In this document: positions 33,744 through 41,488 of the stretch, piece by piece
Position numbering within the stretch: position 1 is the stretch's first letter
Layout: the number at the start of each line of letters is the position of its first letter
Assembly (NCBI GenBank): GCA_945877125.1
Contig: CAMCQT010000032.1
Span: 1 to 41,488, forward strand
DNA length: 41,488 nt
From: Candidatus Brevifilum fermentans
Lineage (GTDB): Bacteria; Chloroflexota; Anaerolineae; Anaerolineales; Villigracilaceae
Direction: 5' to 3'
Made by a program: the position numbers and the translations under genes
Notes under the pieces: model-generated
Seen by the model: the letters and a program-made list of their open reading frames with translations, nothing else
What the model was told of the DNA's origin: nothing
Databases searched by the model: none

Positions 33744-34946
33744 ATGAAAGACCTATCTCGTAAATCATTTCAAACCCGCGCCGTACACGCCGGAGAGCGT
33801 ATTCCGCCCGCAGATTACACACCCGTCTCTTCGCCGATCTGGCCCGCATCTGCATACATCTATGAAAGCATGGACGATATGGACGCAGTCTTTGCTGGCA
33901 CGAAGCCCGGATATGTATATTCACGTTATGCCAGTCCTACCGTATCTGCTTTTGAGGTGGCAGTTGCGAGCCTCGAAGGAACCGAAGCGGCGCAGGCTTA
34001 CGGTAGCGGCATGGCTGCCATCCATGCGGTGTTGCTGGCGGCTGGCGCGCGCGCGGGTACTTCGGTGGTCGTGGCGCTTGATGTGTATGGAGCCACCTTC
34101 ACATTATTGCGCGGACTGTTCAGCACACTGGGAGTGAGTGTCCATTTGGTAGATGCCACCAAGCTTGACGAAGTTGAATCAGCCATAAAGGAAGTCCAGC
34201 CTGTCCTTGTTTTGGTCGAGACGCTTTCCAATCCTCTTCTCAAAGTGGCAGATATTCCTGCCCTTGCCGAGCTTGCTCATCGTCACAACGCATCCCTGCT
34301 GGTGGATAATACTTTTGCATCGCCCTATCTTTTTAACCCAACTCAGCAGGGCGCGGATTATGCCATCCATAGCATCACCAAATATCTCGCTGGTCACGGA
34401 GATGTACTGGGCGGGGTCGTGGCAACTTCTGCCGAAAACAAGAATAAATTATATGAATTGAACAAACTGGTCGGCAGTGTGCTCGGTCCGTTTGAAGCCT
34501 GGCTGGCATTGCGCGGCTTGAAGACACTGCCACTGCGAATGCGCCAACACTGCCAAAATGCTCAACAGGTGGCTGAGTGGCTAAGCAAACATCCACGCCT
34601 CGCCGCAGTCAACTTCCCTGGCTTACCCGCGCACCCGCAACACGCACTGGCACAGCGTATGTTTAGCGGCAAAGGATTTGGCGGAATGCTTTCATTTGAG
34701 ATCGCCGGGGCAGACAAAGCCAAAGTCTACCGCTTCATGGAAGCCCTGACCTTGTGCCTGCCTGCCACCACGTTGGGCGATGTTTACTCGCTAGTCCTGC
34801 ATCCAGCGACTTCATCTCACCGCGGATTGACTGCGGAGGAACGCGCTCGCGTCGGCATCCCCGACGGGTTGGTACGGCTTTCGGCGGGCATTGAAGACGC
34901 TGAAGATATTCTCGCCGACCTGGAGCAGGCGTTGGACAAAATATAA
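33744..34946 (+). CDS. Cys/Met-metabolism PLP-dependent enzyme (trans-sulfuration family)
   Basis: The 400-residue enzyme is a fold-type I PLP protein of the cystathionine gamma-synthase/beta-lyase, methionine gamma-lyase and O-acetylhomoserine sulfhydrylase family. It shows FQTRAVHAGE, YSRYASPTVSAFE, AYGSGMAAIHAVL and the PLP lysine K213 in HSITKYLAGHGDVLGG. The C-terminal part has the family segment SLVLHPATSSHRGLT. The exact reaction cannot be decided from motifs alone. A clear AGGAG precedes the ATG. Two small ORFs follow closely and may be co-transcribed. Confidence 0.92.
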   Translation: MKDLSRKSFQTRAVHAGERIPPADYTPVSSPIWPASAYIYESMDDMDAVFAGTKPGYVYSRYASPTVSAFEVAVASLEGTEAAQAYGSGMAAIHAVLLAAGARAGTSVVVALDVYGATFTLLRGLFSTLGVSVHLVDATKLDEVESAIKEVQPVLVLVETLSNPLLKVADIPALAELAHRHNASLLVDNTFASPYLFNPTQQGADYAIHSITKYLAGHGDVLGGVVATSAENKNKLYELNKLVGSVLGPFEAWLALRGLKTLPLRMRQHCQNAQQVAEWLSKHPRLAAVNFPGLPAHPQHALAQRMFSGKGFGGMLSFEIAGADKAKVYRFMEALTLCLPATTLGDVYSLVLHPATSSHRGLTAEERARVGIPDGLVRLSAGIEDAEDILADLEQALDKI

Positions 34947-34973
34947 TAGTGAGGACATTATTTTGGACGTAGT

Positions 34974-35171
34974 ATGGCAATCGAGCATAATCCTGAATCG
35001 CGCAGAAGATACGATGAACTATGCGATAACCTGCGTGATGCCGTGGTCAACCCTTTGATTAGTCAATATGTAAAAGAAGAATCAGGCTTAAGTAACTTGC
35101 GTGAAGTTTCAACAAAAGGAAAGATTCACATCATCAGAACCTACACAAAGCTTGGGCGCGGCAAAGAGTGA
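34974..35171 (+). CDS. Small hypothetical protein (65 aa)
   Basis: The protein begins MAIEHNPESRRRYDELCDN and is charged and helical in the first half; the second half is basic (KGKIHIIRTYTKLGRGKE). It lies 27 bases after the PLP enzyme and 35 before the YdbC-like gene, on the same strand. AGGAC (34951-34955) upstream is a weak RBS. Codon pattern and position support a real gene; no family is recognised. Confidence 0.6.
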   Translation: MAIEHNPESRRRYDELCDNLRDAVVNPLISQYVKEESGLSNLREVSTKGKIHIIRTYTKLGRGKE

Positions 35172-35206
35172 TCGTTTCAAATATTTACTTCAAGGAGACC
35201 TAAACA

Positions 35207-35428
35207 ATGTCTGAAATCAAATACGAAATCATCAAGAATATTGGCGAGCTTTCCAAATCTGCTTCGGGCTGGGCAAAGGAAGTCAACCTGATTAGTTGGA
35301 ACGACAGGGAGGCAAAATACGACATCCGCGAGTGGTCAGCCGACCACGCGAAGATGGGCAAAGGCGTCACCCTGTCCAAGGCAGAGTTGATGGCGCTCAA
35401 AGAATTATTGAATAACCTTGAGTTGTAA
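35207..35428 (+). CDS. YdbC/PC4-like small single-stranded nucleic-acid-binding protein
   Basis: The 73-residue protein matches the YdbC family, a bacterial relative of eukaryotic PC4/Sub1: EIIKNIGELSKSASGWAKE, VNLISWNDREAKYDIREW, and DHAKMGKGVTLSKAELMALKELL. PC4-like proteins form dimers that bind single-stranded DNA or RNA. It has a strong RBS (AAGGAG at about 35192-35197) and follows a 65-residue ORF. A role in transcription or nucleic acid handling is inferred from the fold. Confidence 0.85.
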   Translation: MSEIKYEIIKNIGELSKSASGWAKEVNLISWNDREAKYDIREWSADHAKMGKGVTLSKAELMALKELLNNLEL

Positions 35429-35443
35429 TTAGGCAGGTAAGGT

Positions 35444-35449
35444 TATAAT
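35444..35449 (+). promoter_or_regulatory. -10 element for the multi-GAF kinase operon
   Basis: A perfect TATAAT ends 13 bases before the kinase ATG at 35463; the -35 is weak (AGTTGT with a 17-base spacer). No RBS is visible, so a very short leader is likely. Confidence 0.35.
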
Positions 35450-35462
35450 TTGACATAGAGCC

Positions 35463-38060
35463 ATGCAAACCGAAACAGGCATTGAAGCCCCGCTCAAAGA
35501 TGCAGCGCAACTCTCTTCAGCCGTTTGGGCTGTCCTGGCAGAGCGCGTTGGCGGAGCATGGTTATTGCGCGCTGTGTATCATCTCAACCGGTCGGCGCAG
35601 AACGAATTGATGAGTCTCATGGCAAGACCGTCAATTGACGCCTGGTTGTGCGGCGCACTGAGCGGGGGACATTCACGCTCCAGCGTCATCCCTGAAGGAA
35701 GCAATCTTGAAGCCGAACGGTTCTTCGCCTTTCCCGTCGCCGGCTCTTCGCAAGCGGTTTTAGTCGGCGCGGATGAACAAACTGCCGATGCCCTGCGGAT
35801 CTGGAAATTAACCGCTTCGCTCCTGTCGGGTCACTCCATTTCACCCAATCAACCGTTTCTGCCCGACCTGCAATCTGGTCTTGCCTCCGATCTGCCGCTG
35901 GCCATCGAAAAGGTTTTAAGCGCCTTCGTGCAGGGCGTGGCTTGTCAGGGAGCATGGCTGGCGATTCGTCGTGGTGAGTCGCTGGATGTGCAAGCCGAGT
36001 GGAACGACACCAAAGCCAAAGGCGTGTCCATGCTCATTGACGAGAACCCGCTTCTCCGTCGCGTGAACCGTTCTCTATCCGACGTGGTCATCACCCGCGA
36101 ACAACCCAATTGGGATAATCTTCCGTACGGCTCACTTAAATCTGGCACGAAAACGTGGATATGTTTGCCGCTGGTCATTGGTCAACGTTTGATCGGTGTG
36201 GTGGCGCTTTGGCGGCAAACAGAATTTTCGCGCAATGAGTTGGGGCAGTTGCGCGAGTTGGCTTCGCGTGTTTCGCCGTCTGTCGAAGTGTTGGTTACAT
36301 TTTCTGAAATGGCGGCGCATCTGCGAAGGCTTGGCTTGCTCAACGATTTTGTTCTGACAGTTTCCTCTGCCCAAAATTTAGATCAAATTGCGCGGCGCAT
36401 GTTTGGCTTGCTCTCGCGCGCTTTCAATACCGAATTGATCGCGCTTTTCCTGCGTTCGAGTGACGGGCGCGTCTTGCGCGATTACCGCACGTTCGAAGGC
36501 AAGTTGAATGTGATCAATGTATCACTTGCCGGACATTCCATTCAGCCGATGTTGAAGGAAGGACGCGTGCGCCGCATTGTGGATACGATCAAAGAGGGAT
36601 TTGTGCCGCTGAATAAGGGCGCGCGTTCTTTGTTGATCGTTCCGCTTAAATATCGCGGACAGGCCATCGGCGTGTTAATTATTGAAAACCTGCGCGCCGA
36701 AGCCTTCAGCCAATACGACGAACATTTGATGGTGGTGATTACCAGTCATCTGGCAGGCTTGATCGAATACACCCGCCTGCGTGAAGAAGCCGAAGGACGC
36801 GCGCGCAGTCTGGGTCTGATCCATGAGGTTGTGCAACAGGTCATTGGCTTGAATGATAAAAAAGAGGTAGCTTACATTTCGGCTGAACTTGTGGCGCAAT
36901 ATTTCAAATACGAACTGGCTGCCATTCTGCTGCTCGATGATGAACAAAAGTTTTCAATTCAAGGCATTGGCGGTACACAATCTGAAACGGTCAAGCGCGC
37001 GCTGGCTGGGCGGGAATTTCTTGCGATCAACGGCGTCACGGGTCACGTTGCTCAAACGGGCGAGAGTGTTTTGATCAACGACACAAAACAGGAAAAAATG
37101 TACACGCCGCTCAAAGGTTGGGAGGCGCGTTCAGAAATTTGTGTAGCGCTGAAAGATGGCGAAAAAATTCTTGGCATTATTGATGTGGAAAGCCGCGAAC
37201 AGAACGCATTCACACACAACGATTTGATCGCAACCGAATCACTCGCGGGCATTCTTGCGGCGGTCATCACCAGCGCAAATCAATACCAAAAATTGCAGGA
37301 GACCATTCGCCAGTTGCGCGCAATTGAGTTGGAATTAAACACGCGCATCGAAGCACAACGTTCCGCAGAAAACCGCTTGATCCAGGCCGCCAAACTTGCC
37401 GCAGTCGGCGAAATGGCAGCGGGCATTGCCCACGAGTTGAATAATCCGCTGACTACGGTCACCGGCTTCTCAGAATTGGTTCTGGAAGAATTGCCGTTGG
37501 ATTCAGCCTACCGCAGTGATTTGGAAATGGTCTCGCGTGAAGCCCGCCGCGCCAGTGATGTTGTCCGCCGTCTGCTTGATTTTTCCCGTCAGGGTGAGTA
37601 CATCCGCATCCGCGCCGATTTGAACGAAGTGGTCAACGATGTTATCGCGCTCACCAGGCACTTAATCCAAACCAACAGCGTCAACTTAATTCTCGTACTG
37701 GGTGAAGGCCTGCCCTGGGTTTCGTTCGATCACAATCAAATGAAACAGGTTTTGTTAAATCTCATCCACAATGCCTTGCAAGCCATGCCCAAAGGCGGCG
37801 AGTTGCAAGTCAATACCCATACAGCCAAACGCGAAGACCGTGATTGGGTTGTCATGGCAGTTAAAGATAGCGGCATTGGCATAAAACCCGCAGACCAGGA
37901 TCGTGTCTTCGAGCCATTTTTCACCACAAAAGGAGATCGCGGCGGCACAGGCTTGGGGCTTTCGGTAACGTATGGAATTGTCACCGACCACGGTGGCATC
38001 ATTGAAATTTCAAGCGAACCAAACAAAGGCTCCACATTTGCAGTCTGGCTGCCGATCTAA
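35463..38060 (+). CDS. Multi-GAF sensor histidine kinase
   Basis: The 865-residue soluble kinase has an N-terminal region of unknown type (1-140), three GAF-like domains (about 150-275, 295-430 and 450-600), a short coiled coil, HisKA with phosphoacceptor H657 (GIAHELNNPLTT) and HATPase_c (about 745-865) with LIHNALQAM, DSGIGI and GGTGLGLSV. The NtrB-like HELNNPL H-box is typical of nitrogen- and stress-type kinases. It ends 2 bases before a receiver-GAF-kinase gene, with a response regulator after that. GAF domains may bind small molecules or sense redox; no ligand residues are obvious. Confidence 0.93.
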   Translation: MQTETGIEAPLKDAAQLSSAVWAVLAERVGGAWLLRAVYHLNRSAQNELMSLMARPSIDAWLCGALSGGHSRSSVIPEGSNLEAERFFAFPVAGSSQAVLVGADEQTADALRIWKLTASLLSGHSISPNQPFLPDLQSGLASDLPLAIEKVLSAFVQGVACQGAWLAIRRGESLDVQAEWNDTKAKGVSMLIDENPLLRRVNRSLSDVVITREQPNWDNLPYGSLKSGTKTWICLPLVIGQRLIGVVALWRQTEFSRNELGQLRELASRVSPSVEVLVTFSEMAAHLRRLGLLNDFVLTVSSAQNLDQIARRMFGLLSRAFNTELIALFLRSSDGRVLRDYRTFEGKLNVINVSLAGHSIQPMLKEGRVRRIVDTIKEGFVPLNKGARSLLIVPLKYRGQAIGVLIIENLRAEAFSQYDEHLMVVITSHLAGLIEYTRLREEAEGRARSLGLIHEVVQQVIGLNDKKEVAYISAELVAQYFKYELAAILLLDDEQKFSIQGIGGTQSETVKRALAGREFLAINGVTGHVAQTGESVLINDTKQEKMYTPLKGWEARSEICVALKDGEKILGIIDVESREQNAFTHNDLIATESLAGILAAVITSANQYQKLQETIRQLRAIELELNTRIEAQRSAENRLIQAAKLAAVGEMAAGIAHELNNPLTTVTGFSELVLEELPLDSAYRSDLEMVSREARRASDVVRRLLDFSRQGEYIRIRADLNEVVNDVIALTRHLIQTNSVNLILVLGEGLPWVSFDHNQMKQVLLNLIHNALQAMPKGGELQVNTHTAKREDRDWVVMAVKDSGIGIKPADQDRVFEPFFTTKGDRGGTGLGLSVTYGIVTDHGGIIEISSEPNKGSTFAVWLPI

Positions 38061-38062
38061 TT

Positions 38063-39634
38063 ATGGAAACACCCTTCGTATTTGTTGTTGATGATGAACC
38101 CGGTATTGCGCTTTTATGCAAACGCCTGCTCACGCGCGCAGGCTATAAAGTAGAAACTCAAACCGATCCGCATCAAGCCATCAACTATCTCAAAGAAAAT
38201 AAAATTGACCTCCTGCTGGTAGACATCCGCATGCCCGAAGTGGATGGCTTTGAAGTCATCCAGCACGCACAGCGCCTGCAACCCGATGCCGCCATGTTAA
38301 TCATGACCGGTCATGGCACAGTTGAAACAGCCATCCGCGCCCTGCGGCAGGGTGTTGACGGACTCATCCTTAAGCCGTTTAGCAAAGGCAGTGAGTTGAT
38401 TGACGCAGTCAAACTGGCGCTGGCCGACAGTCAGCAAAAACGCGACGCCGCGCGCACGCAGGCTCTGCGCCCGTTATTTTCTGTCACAGAATCCCTGCTT
38501 TCTGAAACACGCCGCGAGCCGTTGCTCGACCTCATCATCAGCGCCATTTGCGGACACCTGAAATGCACACATGCCGCATGTTATCAGCAAAATGCAGACG
38601 CAAATTTTTCCTTGTTGGCATCCCGCGGCAATGAACTTCCCAAAAGCTTTTTTGATTTGATTTCCCGCGTCGACGCATCTGCCACGCCCATGCTGATCAA
38701 TGCCAATGGGCCGGGTGACGCAGCCCTGAAAACGCTTCTCACCAGTCTGAAACTTGGTGCGGCGATCCTTGTGCCGATTCTCCGCCCGAACCTGCGCATG
38801 GTCCTGTATGCCGCGCGAGACGCGAACGAGCCGCCACTGCGAGAATCAGACCTTGAACTGTTTCAAATTCTGGCACGGCAAGCCGCCGTCGCCCTGGAAA
38901 ATGCCCGCCTCTACGCCGAGCAATTAGATTATGTCCGCAAAGTGGAAGAATCTCAAAAGGCATTACTCCAGGCCGAAAAGATGGCCGCCGCCGGACGATT
39001 GAGCGCATCCATTGCACATGAAGTGAACAACCCACTGCAAGCCGTCCAAAATTGTATGCATCTTGCCGGACGCGAAGATTTGCCGGAAGAAAAACGCAAG
39101 GAATATTTCGACCTTGCGCGCACCGAACTGGAGCGATTAATACTGACCGTCCGCCGCATGTTGGATTTTTATCGTCCCGGCACAACCGCCCTCGAAAAAG
39201 TTGATCTGGCTGAGATGCTTCAATATATCTTGAACTTAATGTCAAAACAACTTTCAGAATCAAACGTAAAAATTATTATTGATTTTATTGGAACGATTCC
39301 CACCATCAAGGCGGTGGGGAGTCAGATACAACAGGTGTTTATCAATTTGATCTTGAACGCGATGGACGCCATGCCTGAAGGCGGGATTTTGAATATCAAA
39401 ACCCGTCCCTTAAAAGGCGGCATTGAGATCATATTTCAAGACCAGGGCAAGGGAATTCCCAGAGAAAAACAAGCCAATATTTTTGAGCCTTTCTTTAGTA
39501 CCAAAGATGGGGGCACAGGTCTGGGATTAACTGTGAGTTACAATATAATTACCGCGCATGGAGGCACGTTGGAGTTAATTCCCGAACGAGGCCCCGGCGC
39601 TTGTTTTCGTATATTTTTACCTACAGGAGGATAA
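38063..39634 (+). CDS. Receiver-GAF-histidine kinase hybrid
   Basis: The 523-residue protein starts with a receiver domain (about 4-120; D10/D11 and phosphoacceptor D54 in LLVDIRMPEVDG, with K104 in LKPF). A GAF-like domain (about 145-285), HisKA with H319 (SIAHEVNNPLQAV) and HATPase_c (LILNAMDAMPEGG, DQGKGI, GGTGLGLTV) follow. The N-terminal receiver suggests it can receive a phosphoryl group from the kinase before it. It starts two bases after the stop of that gene. The next gene, a winged-helix regulator, starts two bases after this stop. Confidence 0.93.
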   Translation: METPFVFVVDDEPGIALLCKRLLTRAGYKVETQTDPHQAINYLKENKIDLLLVDIRMPEVDGFEVIQHAQRLQPDAAMLIMTGHGTVETAIRALRQGVDGLILKPFSKGSELIDAVKLALADSQQKRDAARTQALRPLFSVTESLLSETRREPLLDLIISAICGHLKCTHAACYQQNADANFSLLASRGNELPKSFFDLISRVDASATPMLINANGPGDAALKTLLTSLKLGAAILVPILRPNLRMVLYAARDANEPPLRESDLELFQILARQAAVALENARLYAEQLDYVRKVEESQKALLQAEKMAAAGRLSASIAHEVNNPLQAVQNCMHLAGREDLPEEKRKEYFDLARTELERLILTVRRMLDFYRPGTTALEKVDLAEMLQYILNLMSKQLSESNVKIIIDFIGTIPTIKAVGSQIQQVFINLILNAMDAMPEGGILNIKTRPLKGGIEIIFQDQGKGIPREKQANIFEPFFSTKDGGTGLGLTVSYNIITAHGGTLELIPERGPGACFRIFLPTGG

Positions 39635-39636
39635 CA

Positions 39637-40374
39637 ATGAAGTCTAACATTTTGGTCGTTGATGATGAGCCCGTTGCGCGACAATCCCTGACAGATATTC
39701 TCAAACTGGAAGGTCACAATGTAACATCAGCCCCCAACGGACAAGCCGCCGTGGAACATGTCCGCACGCATCCCATAGATTTGATGATCGTAGATTTGCG
39801 TATGCCCGGCATGGATGGCTTGGAAGTGGTGCAGGTTGTTAATCAAATATCACCTGATACAGAAGTGATTCTGCTCACTGCTTTCGGTTCAACAGAAACC
39901 GCCATTCAGGCTTTGCGCCTGCGTATTCATGATTATTTACTAAAACCCGCTTCTCCAGCTCAAATTTTGGCAAGTGTAAAGAAAGGGCTAACGCGCCGCT
40001 CGACAAGGTCACGCGTAAGCAGCGCAGCCGTCAGCGTGGCAGATGTGGACGAGGCTATAGAAGTTTTTTCGCTCAAAGACGGTACCACCGTTGACCTTTC
40101 CCGCCGTCAGATCAAACATAAAAGTAAAGTGGAACATCTCACACCTGCCGAAGGCCGATTGCTGCGGATTTTGATAGAGAATGAAGGCAAGGTATTTTCG
40201 CACCGTGAATTGGTGCTTTTGGTTCAAGGCTATGACACATCACAGCGTGAAGCGCCAGAGATATTGCGTCCACTGGTCAGCCGTTTGCGGCATAAACTGG
40301 ATCAGTTCCCGTCGCTGTCTGAGCGTGTTGTGAGTGTGCGCGGCACAGGTTATTTGTACGAAGGAAATAAATAG
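39637..40374 (+). CDS. OmpR-type response regulator (receiver plus winged helix)
   Basis: From the ATG at 39637, which has an excellent AGGAGG RBS overlapping the end of the previous gene, the product is 245 residues. The receiver domain has D9/D10 and phosphoacceptor D53 (MIVDLRMPGMDG) and K105 region YLLKPAS. The C-terminal winged helix (about 150-243) includes LTPAEGRLLRIL, FSHRELVLLVQG and VSRLRHKLDQ ending in RGTGYLYE. A longer frame from a TTG at 39601 is rejected. It completes a kinase-hybrid kinase-regulator operon closed by a strong terminator. Confidence 0.94.
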   Translation: MKSNILVVDDEPVARQSLTDILKLEGHNVTSAPNGQAAVEHVRTHPIDLMIVDLRMPGMDGLEVVQVVNQISPDTEVILLTAFGSTETAIQALRLRIHDYLLKPASPAQILASVKKGLTRRSTRSRVSSAAVSVADVDEAIEVFSLKDGTTVDLSRRQIKHKSKVEHLTPAEGRLLRILIENEGKVFSHRELVLLVQGYDTSQREAPEILRPLVSRLRHKLDQFPSLSERVVSVRGTGYLYEGNK

Positions 40375-40383
40375 TTGTTTGTG

Positions 40384-40404
40384 TTCGGAAGTTTGGCTTC
40401 CGAA
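40384..40404. repeat. Short hairpin TTCGGAAG / CTTCCGAA
   Basis: An 8-bp perfect stem with a TTTGG loop, placed right before the main terminator, so two hairpins follow the response regulator. Confidence 0.6.
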
Positions 40405-40442
40405 AAAGACCCCAAAGGCTTCAAAACCTTTGGGGTCTTTTT
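40403..40442. terminator. Bidirectional terminator between the response regulator and EamA genes
   Basis: A perfect 16-bp stem AAAAAGACCCCAAAGG / CCTTTGGGGTCTTTTT with an 8-base loop and A/T flanks. The minus-strand EamA stop overlaps its right edge, so it can serve both convergent genes. Confidence 0.92.
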
Positions 40443-41388
40443 ATTCATAGGGTCCAAAAATATCTTTCGGTAAATCTGGAGCGCGAATCCACGAGAGCCA
40501 GCCGGTTTTGCCGCTATGCGTCGGCGCCACCGAATGCTCGAACATAACCAGAATCAGGCTAAAGCCGAGTCCGGCTGCGCCCATCCATTGAAGCAAGGTT
40601 AGGCTTTCTCCAAGCCAAATATGGCTAAAGATGATCGCGACCAAAAGTTCAGCAAGTCCTAATAAGGCTGTTTGCATTCCGCCGATTTTTTTCACACCGA
40701 GGAAAAGTGCGATCCGTGAAAAAATAGTTACAAATGTTAGCCCAACTACAGGCAGCCAGGGGGTGTTGTTTGTTGGCCAGGCGCGGTCAAATATTAAATA
40801 AGCTGGAATGACAACTGCGCTCATGGCAAGTAATGTATAAAGTGCAACAGTTGGCGCAGGGACTTCGTAAAGCACACGTTGATTAATAGGAAGGTGCATG
40901 GCGTACAGCACTGCCGCTCCGATCATCATCAGCACGCCGGTTAGATCAACGGAACTTTTTGGTACGCTTGTAAGTAACAGTACCGCGATAGTGGCAAGAC
41001 CCACACGGAAGAATGTGAGGCGGCTTGGGGGTTGGTGGTCAAGAATGAGCCAGAGCGCAACGAAAAATGGATAAAGTGAATAAAGCAATTGACCAACACT
41101 GGCGTCGAGTCTTTGCAACGCAAGATAATACAATAGCGAGCCAAAGCCATTGATCGTGCCTGCCAGAGCACATCCAAACAGCCCTACTGGAAATATATAA
41201 AGGTATCGAGGATAGAACACTGCAACGACCAACAGAAGTATGCCTGCGGCAAAACCGGTACGCAATGCTACGACCGCAAAGGGCGTGAACCCCAGTGTGA
41301 TCGCTAGTTTTCCAAAGACAGGCGCCAGCCCAAGAAATACTGCTGAACTGAATGCGGCTAAAATCCCGGCCGTTTGTTTATTTTGCAA
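40441..41388 (-). CDS. EamA/DMT-superfamily transporter
   Basis: The 315-residue protein has about ten hydrophobic helices in two EamA repeats (about 8-135 and 150-285): LAAFSSAVFLGLAPVFGKLA, then LTGVLMMIGAAVLYAMHLPIN, and the typical end GLAELLVAIIFSHIWLGE. Members export amino acids, metabolites or drugs; the substrate is unknown. The start is a TTG with AAAGG nine bases upstream; no ATG fits better. It follows a partial gene on the same strand by 41 bases and may share its transcript. Confidence 0.88.
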   Translation of the reverse strand: MQNKQTAGILAAFSSAVFLGLAPVFGKLAITLGFTPFAVVALRTGFAAGILLLVVAVFYPRYLYIFPVGLFGCALAGTINGFGSLLYYLALQRLDASVGQLLYSLYPFFVALWLILDHQPPSRLTFFRVGLATIAVLLLTSVPKSSVDLTGVLMMIGAAVLYAMHLPINQRVLYEVPAPTVALYTLLAMSAVVIPAYLIFDRAWPTNNTPWLPVVGLTFVTIFSRIALFLGVKKIGGMQTALLGLAELLVAIIFSHIWLGESLTLLQWMGAAGLGFSLILVMFEHSVAPTHSGKTGWLSWIRAPDLPKDIFGPYE

Positions 41389-41429
41389 AGATACCAGCCT
41401 TTACGGTCAATAAGGAAAGGAGGAGTGGG

Positions 41430-41488
41430 TTACTTTATTAATGCTTTAACTTCTTCTAGAAATTCGTCGTTAAGGAAATCACCTTTTT
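41430..41488 (-). CDS. C-terminal end of an unidentified protein (truncated by window)
   Basis: On the minus strand a frame enters from the window edge and ends at a TAA (41432-41430). It reads KGDFLNDEFLEEVKALIK, an acidic, helical C-terminus. Too little is visible to name it. The spacing to the EamA start (41 bases) is compatible with an operon. Confidence 0.5.
   Translation of the reverse strand, partial: KGDFLNDEFLEEVKALIK

Overview
The window is about 41.5 kb of gene-dense bacterial DNA of moderate GC. Gene content suggests a Chloroflexota member of the Anaerolineae type. Supporting points are a HoxEFUYH NAD-linked [NiFe] hydrogenase, folate-dependent TrmFO, many cytoplasmic GAF-type histidine kinases, a kinase-like/TolB-propeller membrane protein, a MacAB-like exporter with no outer-membrane partner, a deazaflavin-type nitroreductase fold, and several families of short palindromic intergenic repeats. 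The phylum is an inference from family knowledge, not a measurement. No rRNA, tRNA, transposase, phage gene or CRISPR array was seen.

Layout. 1-1838: the 3' part of a GAF histidine kinase and its LuxR-type response regulator, closed by a terminator. 2017-8223: a CBS-domain gene followed by hoxE-hoxF-hoxU-hoxY-hoxH and the protease gene hoxW, a complete bidirectional hydrogenase operon without hyp genes. 8439-9004: an unidentified 48-codon ORF overlapping a deazaflavin-dependent nitroreductase-like gene. 9027-10938: divergent rlmI and tag. 10955-15857 (minus): lipoprotein adaptor, ABC ATPase fused to a cyclic-nucleotide-binding-like domain, and FtsX/MacB permease, with a good promoter and terminator. 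15885-19247 (minus): pgl-gnd-zwf, the whole oxidative pentose phosphate branch. 19289-20137: a winged-helix AlkZ-like gene whose promoter overlaps that of pgl. 20241-20825: a SET-domain methyltransferase. 21130-23121: a kinase-fold protein without catalytic residues joined to a TolB-like propeller, divergent from a membrane glycosyltransferase and an acyltransferase. 26939-32144 (minus): trmFO, M28 peptidase, histidine kinase, hflX and a small membrane protein, tightly packed. 32542-33294: a lipoprotein. 33744-40374: a PLP sulfur-amino-acid enzyme, two small proteins (one YdbC/PC4-like), then a multi-GAF kinase, a receiver-GAF-kinase hybrid and a winged-helix response regulator. 40441-41488 (minus): an EamA transporter and the end of one more gene.

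How the genes work together. Hox would exchange electrons between H2 and NAD(P)H, while pgl-gnd-zwf generates NAD(P)H from glucose 6-phosphate, so two redox-balancing systems lie close together. The CBS protein at the head of the hox operon could tie hydrogenase to adenylate state (inference). Four histidine kinases, one of them a receiver hybrid, show a sensing-heavy lifestyle.

The least explained items are the pseudokinase-propeller protein, the ABC-cNBD fusion, the hidden 48-codon ORF, the hoxH-hoxW hairpin, the overlapping near-leaderless promoters at 19248-19288, the HK/hflX coding overlap, and the palindromic repeats between co-transcribed genes.
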